Position numbers and translations under genes: made by a program | The notes under the pieces: generated by a model | What the model was told of the DNA's origin: nothing | Databases searched by the model: none | The model's input: only the letters and a program-made list of their open reading frames with translations | Part shown: in pieces, positions 6,930-11,874 of the stretch | Numbering within the stretch: position 1 is the stretch's first letter | Layout of the letters: each line of letters opens with the position of its first letter | Assembly (NCBI GenBank): GCA_003153875.1 | Contig: PMBY01000532.1 | Span: 1,370-13,243, forward strand | DNA length: 11,874 nucleotides | Reading direction: 5' to 3' | From: Myxococcales bacterium | GTDB lineage: Bacteria > Myxococcota > Polyangia > Fen-1088

Positions 6930-7481
6930 CTATCGGGCTCGGCCCTTGGCTTCCAGAGCAGTTTCCACCAGCTTGATCTCGACCATCAGATCGCTGGCCA
7001 TGCGCTCCAGCCCGGCGCGCAGGCGGGCCACGTCAGCATGGGGCGGTAGACGGACGCGGGTCTTGGCGGAGAAGAGCATCTCGCCCGACATGGGCGCGCT
7101 CGAACGATTGGTTGCTAGCTCCTCCACGTTGGCGCCGCTGCGGGCCAGGATCTGCGAGATCTCGCGCACGATCCCGGGCCGGTCGAGCCCGACCAGTTCC
7201 AGGTCCATGGTGCGCGCCTCGTCCGCCGCGGGTTGCTCGCGGCCGTCGCTGGGCTCGGCGACCACGCGCAGACCGTGGTCCTGCAAAGCAGCCAGCGCGG
7301 CGGAAAGCGGCGCCACCTGGGCGGCCGGAACTTCGACGCGAAGAATGCCGGCGAATTTCCCAGCCAGATGGGCCATGCGGCTTTCCAGCCAGTTGCCCCC
7401 ATGGCCAGCGATGACCTCGGCCACCGCCTCGACCAAGCCGGATCGGTCCGCTCCGATGAGTGTGAGAACCAGATCGGTCAT
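6930..7481 (-). CDS. Tandem ACT-domain protein, GcvR-like
   Basis: The protein is 183 residues with two ACT domains and little else. The first runs from residue 3 to about 75 (LVLTLIGADRSGLVEAVAEV, then GGNWLESRMAHLAGKFAGIL). The second runs from about 93 to 172 (LELVGLDRPGIVREISQILA, then GANVEELATN). This is the architecture of the glycine cleavage system repressor family (GcvR), whose E. coli member controls the gcv operon through the activator GcvA rather than by binding DNA. No DNA-binding domain is visible here either. The start is well supported: the ATG lies 1 bp after the upstream gene's TGA, with GAAGG about 6 nt before it, so translation is probably coupled. Substrate (glycine, another amino acid, or a partner protein) cannot be read from sequence. 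Proximity to glnD suggests a role in nitrogen or one-carbon balance, which is inference. Confidence 0.8.
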   Translation of the reverse strand: MTDLVLTLIGADRSGLVEAVAEVIAGHGGNWLESRMAHLAGKFAGILRVEVPAAQVAPLSAALAALQDHGLRVVAEPSDGREQPAADEARTMDLELVGLDRPGIVREISQILARSGANVEELATNRSSAPMSGEMLFSAKTRVRLPPHADVARLRAGLERMASDLMVEIKLVETALEAKGRAR

Positions 7482-7482
7482 T

Positions 7483-7959
7483 TCAGACCTTCAGGTGAAG
7501 GGCCACGTGCTTGTCCAGCGCCTCGCCGCAGCCGTCGAACACGAGTTGCCAGATGTTGCGGAGTTGGGCTTCGATGACCGTGCCCTCCTCGCTGTCGTCC
7601 TCTTCGTCCTCCTCGTCCTCTTCATCCTCCTCGTACTCGTCATCCTCGATGGACAGCTCTTCCTTCATTTCCTCCAGTGTCTCGGACAGAGAAACCGCGG
7701 AGGCCACCCGCAAGTCGCCCACGTGCAGGCGGCCGTCGAACTCCACCGGCAGAAAGATGTCGGCCGCCATGTCGTGTGCCTCGAGGCGGTCGAGGAATTC
7801 GGTCATGGCGTCCTCGGGCAGGCGTTTGGCGATGGTATGCGTGGTGCGATCGTCGATGGCCGCCAAGCGGGCGCCGGCCTGCTCCACCAACTTGTGGAGC
7901 GTCTTCATCTCGTCATCGTCAAGGCGATCAGAGAGGGGACCGAGCTCGATTTCAGCCAT
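7483..7959 (-). CDS. Unrecognised protein with long acidic tract, cotranscribed with the GcvR-like gene
   Basis: The protein is 158 residues from the ATG at 7959; an ATG at 7965 would add two residues, and neither has a strong ribosome site. I do not recognise the family. Residues 1-100 look like a soluble alpha/beta domain with helices (EMKTLHKLVEQAGARLAAID; LPEDAMTEFLDRLEAHD) and a segment resembling a small beta region (IFLPVEFDGRLHVGDLRV). Residues 105-125 are 19/21 Asp or Glu with one Tyr and one Ser. A hydrophobic C-terminal segment follows (about 131-158, AQLRNIWQLVFDGCGEALDKHV). There is no signal peptide, membrane span or zinc motif. Its TGA is 1 bp from the next ATG, so it forms an operon with the ACT-domain gene, and it diverges from glnD with about 78 bp between starts. 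Possible roles include a charged partner or DNA mimic, but nothing in the sequence proves one. Confidence 0.7.
   Translation of the reverse strand: MAEIELGPLSDRLDDDEMKTLHKLVEQAGARLAAIDDRTTHTIAKRLPEDAMTEFLDRLEAHDMAADIFLPVEFDGRLHVGDLRVASAVSLSETLEEMKEELSIEDDEYEEDEEDEEDEEDDSEEGTVIEAQLRNIWQLVFDGCGEALDKHVALHLKV
7585..7647. repeat. Low-complexity triplet run (TCC/TCG/TCT) encoding the acidic tract
   Basis: The plus strand here is a run of pyrimidine-rich triplets. On the minus strand it reads as GAG/GAA/GAC/GAT codons for the Asp/Glu tract. Copy number could vary in frame by slippage, although the mixture of codons argues against a recent pure expansion. Confidence 0.6.
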
Positions 7960-8037
7960 CTGCATACGGTGCCGCAGCCGAGGCCATCCGTCAACGTCAG
8001 GTGATCCATCTGGTCGACATTCTTGCCTCCAGCGGGT

Positions 8038-10761
8038 ATGGATTCGCCACACGCCATGACCGAACCGCTGCAACCCACGGCCACGTGGATCTCCGCGCAA
8101 ATGAACGCCGCCCGCGACCAGGCCGCTGCGGGCTTGCGCGCCGGCCAGTCCGGCGTGACGCTGGCCGAGACCATCTCTCAGCAGGTGGAGGCGATCGTGG
8201 TCGCGCTTCTCGCTTTTCACCTAGCCCGCGCGCGCAAGGGGACCGCTTCCGAGATCGCCGTGCTAGCCACGGGCGGATTCGGCCGGCGCGAGATGGCGCC
8301 GTATTCTGACCTGGACTTGCTCTTTCTGTGTGCGAAGTCGCCCGACGGCGGGGTGGAAGACCTGGCCCGCGCGATCTTAGTTCCCCTCTGGGACGCCAAG
8401 GTGGACGCAGGACACGCCGTGCGTTCGGTTTCCGATGCCTTGGCCCTGCCAGCCAGCGATCTGGCTGCGGCCACCGCCTTGCTCGATGCGCGGTTTCTGA
8501 CCGGAGACCGAGGCCTGGCCGATCGGTTCTTGTCGAGTTACCAGACGCGAGTGGCCAAGGCCTCGCCGGATGGCTTCGTAGCGCGCCTGCGCGCGGAGCA
8601 ATACGGCCGCCATTCGCGCTTCGGTGACACGATATTCATGCTCGAGCCTGATCTGAAGAACGGTCCGGGCGGGATTCGCGACTTGTGTGTGGGGCGTTGG
8701 GCAGCCCAGGTCCGTTTCAAGACCGCTGATCCGCAAGAACTCTGTGAGCTGGGGGAGATGTCAGCCCGTCAGGCTGCGGCCATGGAAGCGGCCCGGGACT
8801 GGTTCCTGCGGATACGCGCGGCCGTCCACCTGACCGCCGGGCGACGCCAGGAGCAGCTCCGCTTCGATCTCCAGGAGAGCATCGCGCCCCTTTTTCACCC
8901 CGACGCCACCTCCAGGCCAGGCGAGGTCAGACCCGCCGTGGCTCCTGCAGTGGAGGCGCTCATGCACGACTTTCAGAGGCACGCGCGAGCGGTCAGCCGG
9001 GAAACCGAGCGCCTGCTGCTGCGGGTAGCAGGAGACCGCATCCACCGGCCCACTGCGCAGACCACGCGCGAAGCAAAGGGCGGCAAGGCAGACCCGAGTT
9101 TCGAGATAGCGGACGGCGCGATGGAGGTAAAGGACAACCTCATCTTCGAGAAGAAACCATCGGAGATGATTAGGCTTTTTGTGCTTGCAGCTGAGTGGAA
9201 TCTGGCCGTTGGTCGGCGCACGGCTGACTTGGTTTCCGAGAACGCCGCCACGCGAGGTGCGGCCCTGCGCGAGGATCCCGAATCGGCCTCGCACTTCCTG
9301 CAGGTTCTGGTCGACATCCGCGACTCCGGCACGCCTTCGCGGTTGGAACAGATGCACGACCTGGGACTCATCAGCGCGCTGATTCCGGAGTGGGAGCCGC
9401 TGGTGGGCCGCGTCCAGCACGACCTGTATCACGTGTACACGGTCGACCAGCACTCGCTCTATGCGGTGGCCACCTTGAAAGCCGTCGCGCGGGGCGAGAT
9501 GGGGACCGACTACCCGCAGGTGTCGGCCGAGTTTCCCGCGGTCACGCGCAGGTTGGCCTTGTTCGTCGGGGTGCTCCTGCATGACGTGGGCAAGCCACTG
9601 GGGTCGCCTCACAACGAGCATGGCGCCGTGCTGTCAGAACGCATTGCCGCGCGTTTGGGTCTCAATCCAGCCGACGTGCGCCTGGTGGAGTTCTTGGTGC
9701 GCGAGCACCTCTTCATGAGCCACACCTCCCAGCGGCGCGACCTGGAAGACGTCAGCTTGATCGTGCACTTTGCCAAGGGCTGCGAGAACGAGGAGAAGCT
9801 GCGTCAGCTCTTCTTGCTCACTTTCTGTGATCTGGCCTCCACGGGTCCCAAGACCATGACCCACTGGAAGAGCGAGCTGCTGGCCGAGTTGTTCGAACGC
9901 ACGCTCAAGTTCATGCGGCGAGGGGCGGATCTGTTGCAGGCCGAGCAGGCCGAACTGGTGCAGGAGAGGCAGAAGCAAGCGGCGCTGCTTCTAGCCTCGG
10001 AGGTGGATGGGCCAGCGCTGGCCGACCTGTACGCCGGTCTGCCTGATCGCTACTTCACCGAGAACGACGCCGACCAGATCGCCGGGCACATGCGCCTGTC
10101 GCTGGGGCGCAAGGGTCCGTGCGCCGTCGCAGTCAGCCACTCCCCGCGGGGAACGTCCTCGGAACTGGTGTTGGTGGCTCAGGACGTGCCCGGCCTGTTG
10201 GCCCGGGTCGCGGGTGTGCTTTTTGCCAACCGCATCGATATTCTGGACGCGGCTATCTACTCTCGCGAGGCGGTGACAGGCCGCGATCGGGGCGAGGCGC
10301 TGGACGTGTTCCGCATTCGCAAAGAGCCCGACGGTGCGGTGACCGACGAGCGCCGCATTGCCGCCATCCGGGACGACTTGGAAGCCGTACTGGCCGGGCG
10401 CGTGACGGTCGAGGCGCTGCTGGCTCGGCGGCCGCGCGCACCGTCGATCGTCGACCGGGCCAAGCCCGAGGTGCCGCCCACCGATGTGCGCGTGGACAAT
10501 GAGATCAGCGCGATCTTCACGGTGCTCGACATCTTCACCGAGGACAAGCCAGGCGTGCTCTACACCATCACGCGAACCCTGGCGGAGCAAGGCCTGGACA
10601 TCCACCGATCGAGGGTAGGCGTGGCCGGCGACCGGGTGGCCGACATTTTCTACGTCCGGGACATTGCCACGGGAGGGAAGTTGACCGATCCGGCGCGGTT
10701 GAATGCGCTGGCTGATGCGCTCAAGAAAGCGCTGCCGACGTCGGCGGGACGGAAAGGTTAG
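8038..10761 (+). CDS. glnD: [Protein-PII] uridylyltransferase / uridylyl-removing enzyme GlnD
   Basis: The protein is 907 residues from the ATG at 8038. ATG at 8056 and TTG at 8023 are alternatives, with no decisive ribosome site. The full GlnD domain order is present. A nucleotidyltransferase domain carries GGFGRRE and SDLDLLFL (G79-G80, metal-binding D91 and D93). The GlnD-type linker domain has LKNGPGGIRDL (about 206-216). An HD hydrolase domain has H472 and the HD pair H515-D516 in LLHDVGKP. Two C-terminal ACT domains lie at about 709-785 and 822-890. Length is within the usual 850-950 range, and catalytic residues for both activities look intact. The enzyme adds UMP to PII protein when glutamine is low and removes it when glutamine, sensed by the ACT domains, is high, thereby setting nitrogen assimilation. 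It is divergent from the acidic-protein/GcvR-like operon and followed after 48 bp by a TPR gene in the same frame. Confidence 0.95.
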   Translation: MDSPHAMTEPLQPTATWISAQMNAARDQAAAGLRAGQSGVTLAETISQQVEAIVVALLAFHLARARKGTASEIAVLATGGFGRREMAPYSDLDLLFLCAKSPDGGVEDLARAILVPLWDAKVDAGHAVRSVSDALALPASDLAAATALLDARFLTGDRGLADRFLSSYQTRVAKASPDGFVARLRAEQYGRHSRFGDTIFMLEPDLKNGPGGIRDLCVGRWAAQVRFKTADPQELCELGEMSARQAAAMEAARDWFLRIRAAVHLTAGRRQEQLRFDLQESIAPLFHPDATSRPGEVRPAVAPAVEALMHDFQRHARAVSRETERLLLRVAGDRIHRPTAQTTREAKGGKADPSFEIADGAMEVKDNLIFEKKPSEMIRLFVLAAEWNLAVGRRTADLVSENAATRGAALREDPESASHFLQVLVDIRDSGTPSRLEQMHDLGLISALIPEWEPLVGRVQHDLYHVYTVDQHSLYAVATLKAVARGEMGTDYPQVSAEFPAVTRRLALFVGVLLHDVGKPLGSPHNEHGAVLSERIAARLGLNPADVRLVEFLVREHLFMSHTSQRRDLEDVSLIVHFAKGCENEEKLRQLFLLTFCDLASTGPKTMTHWKSELLAELFERTLKFMRRGADLLQAEQAELVQERQKQAALLLASEVDGPALADLYAGLPDRYFTENDADQIAGHMRLSLGRKGPCAVAVSHSPRGTSSELVLVAQDVPGLLARVAGVLFANRIDILDAAIYSREAVTGRDRGEALDVFRIRKEPDGAVTDERRIAAIRDDLEAVLAGRVTVEALLARRPRAPSIVDRAKPEVPPTDVRVDNEISAIFTVLDIFTEDKPGVLYTITRTLAEQGLDIHRSRVGVAGDRVADIFYVRDIATGGKLTDPARLNALADALKKALPTSAGRKG

Positions 10762-10773
10762 GCCGCAAACTCG

Positions 10774-10802
10774 TTGACACCGCCCCGTGCTGGCGCTGAA
10801 GT
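10774..10802 (+). promoter_or_regulatory. Putative promoter between glnD and the TPR gene
   Basis: A perfect TTGACA (10774-10779) is followed after 17 bp by TGAAGT (10797-10802), 4 of 6 bases of the -10 consensus. Transcription would begin at or very near the ATG at 10810, implying a leaderless or almost leaderless message. This fits the lack of a clear ribosome site there. Cotranscription with glnD remains possible. Confidence 0.35.
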
Positions 10803-10809
10803 TCAACCC

Positions 10810-11874
10810 ATGCTGCTCAATCTCGCTGGCGTTGCCGTGGTCATCATGCTTGCGCAGGGCGGGGCGCCGCCCGGGCCGCACAATCCTGCGGCGGCCCAGC
10901 TGGAACGGGGCCAGAAACTCATTCAGGCCGGCGATCTGGCCGGAGCGCTGGAGGCTTTCGATGCGGCGGCCAAGGCCGACCCCAAGAATCCGCGTTCCTA
11001 CTACTTGCGGGGCGTGGTGCTGGAGAAGCGCCACGATTTGGTCGGGGCGGAGAGGGCCTATCGCGAGGCCGTGGGCCGCGACGCCCGCTTCGCGCCCGCG
11101 CACAACAACTTGGGCGCCATGCTGCTGGACAAGGGCGAGACGGCTGCGGCCGAGAAGGAGATTCTGACTGCCATCAGTGGCGACCCCAAGTACGCCGACG
11201 CTCACTCCAACCTGGGCCACGTGCGCGATGCACAGGGCAAGCCGGCCGAGGCGGCCAAGTCATACCGCGAGGCCGTGCGCTTGCGGCCCGGCGACGCCAG
11301 CTTTCACGTCAACTTGGGCGCGGCGCTGCGCAAGACCGGTGACATCGACGGCGCGCTGACCGAGCTTCGTCAGGCGACGGGCCTGGCACCGCAAGACGCA
11401 CTGGCGCTGACCTACCTGGGGCTCCTGCTTTCCGACAAGAAGGCCTACGACGAAGCACACGAAGCGTTGGAGAGGGCCACAAAAGCAGACCCCAAGCTGG
11501 CTGCGGCCTGGACTGAGCTGGGACGGATGGAGATGCGGCGCAAGCAACCAGCCGCGGCTGCCGACGCGCTGGCGCGCGCGCGCGTGCTGAAACCCAAAGA
11601 CGCCACCATCGCCGCCGACTACTGCAGTGCGCTCGCCAAGAAAGACATCAAGGCCAAAGTGACGCAGGAAGAATGCCGGGCCGCGGTCGCCCTCGACGGA
11701 AGCAACGCGCTGGCTCGTTATGAGCTAGGCAAAGTCCTGGTGGCCCATGGCGAGTGCGCCGCGGCCAAGATCGAGATCGACAAGTTCGCCGGTCTGGCCG
11801 GGGTGAAGCCTGAGGCCAAGTCCAAGGCCATGGAGATCCTGAAGACCTGCACGCCGGCCAAGCCGGGAAAGAAG
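10810..11874 (+). CDS. Tetratricopeptide-repeat protein with N-terminal signal/anchor, open at window end
   Basis: An open frame of 355 codons from the ATG at 10810 reaches the last base with no stop. The lysine/proline-rich tail (TPAKPGKK) hints that the end is close. Residues 3-17 are hydrophobic (LNLAGVAVVIMLAQG) and look like a short signal peptide or anchor, though without the usual basic N-terminus. The rest is TPR repeats with a strict 34-residue period: starts at about 27, 61, 95, 129, 163, 197 and 231, each with the NLG/ELG-type helix A and a DPK/RPG turn. A degenerate repeat (265-299) and a final one (300-333) follow. A few cysteines (272, 289, 316, 347) occur only in the last two repeats and the tail. 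TPR proteins act as protein-binding scaffolds, often in envelope or secretion assemblies. The partner is unknown. It follows glnD in the same frame after one TAG and 48 bp. Confidence 0.85.
   Translation, partial: MLLNLAGVAVVIMLAQGGAPPGPHNPAAAQLERGQKLIQAGDLAGALEAFDAAAKADPKNPRSYYLRGVVLEKRHDLVGAERAYREAVGRDARFAPAHNNLGAMLLDKGETAAAEKEILTAISGDPKYADAHSNLGHVRDAQGKPAEAAKSYREAVRLRPGDASFHVNLGAALRKTGDIDGALTELRQATGLAPQDALALTYLGLLLSDKKAYDEAHEALERATKADPKLAAAWTELGRMEMRRKQPAAAADALARARVLKPKDATIAADYCSALAKKDIKAKVTQEECRAAVALDGSNALARYELGKVLVAHGECAAAKIEIDKFAGLAGVKPEAKSKAMEILKTCTPAKPGKK

Noticed and set aside
7960..8220. N-terminal extension of the acidic-tract protein to 8220
   Set aside because: It would overlap the start of glnD antisense and adds an Arg/Gly-rich sequence unlike the acidic protein that begins at the Met near 7959.
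9991..11220. 409-codon minus-strand frame across the glnD end and the TPR gene start
   Set aside because: It is antisense to the glnD HD-ACT end and TPR repeats, and the product is low in recognisable motifs.
1..11874. tRNA, rRNA, insertion sequence, integrase or phage genes
   Set aside because: No cloverleaf-like segments with T-loop signature, no transposase or recombinase motifs and no terminal inverted repeats were noticed on reading both strands. This was by eye, so a weak RNA gene could be missed.

Overview
The window is high-GC DNA with dense coding on both strands. It reads like a Deltaproteobacteria/Myxococcota genome. That is an inference from gene style: a PEGA-domain Hanks-type kinase homologue with one membrane span, a very large cysteine-rich PilY1-like protein, a TPR protein, and a GlnD carrying the usual proteobacterial domain order. 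No 16S rRNA or other marker gene is present to confirm the taxon.

Layout. (1) The left edge holds the 5' part of a minus-strand, proton-pumping membrane subunit of the HyfB/HycC (group 4 hydrogenase, complex I antiporter-like) family. It has a TTGACA-type promoter in the divergent gap at 459-591. (2) A plus-strand gene at 592-2403 encodes a membrane-anchored kinase-fold protein with C-terminal PEGA repeats. Its catalytic-loop aspartate is gone, so it is a predicted pseudokinase. (3) It converges, with only 4 bp between stop codons, on a 1460-residue minus-strand PilY1-like protein (2408-6790). That protein's von Willebrand A domain is split by a 312-residue insert containing 43 cysteines. A 9-bp perfect inverted repeat straddles both stop codons. 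(4) After a short AT-richer regulatory gap, a tightly coupled minus-strand pair (7959 to 6930) encodes an acidic-tract protein of unknown function and a tandem-ACT, GcvR-like protein. (5) Divergent from this pair, glnD (plus, 8038-10761) encodes the PII uridylyltransferase/uridylyl-removing enzyme. It is followed after 48 bp, in the same frame, by an exported or membrane-anchored TPR protein that runs off the right edge.

How the genes may fit together. GlnD and the GcvR-like protein are both ACT-domain sensors tied to amino-acid/nitrogen metabolism in known families, so the divergent block around 8000 is plausibly a nitrogen/one-carbon control locus. The acidic protein rides in the same operon. 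The pseudokinase and the PilY1-like protein are neighbours with converging transcripts. A functional link between them is possible but unproven. The PilY1-like gene has no pilin or minor-pilin gene beside it here. I saw no tRNA, rRNA, CRISPR array, transposase or integrase, and nothing that amounts to a clearly new multi-gene system. The most unusual items are the pseudokinase, the cysteine-rich VWA insert and the acidic-tract protein.
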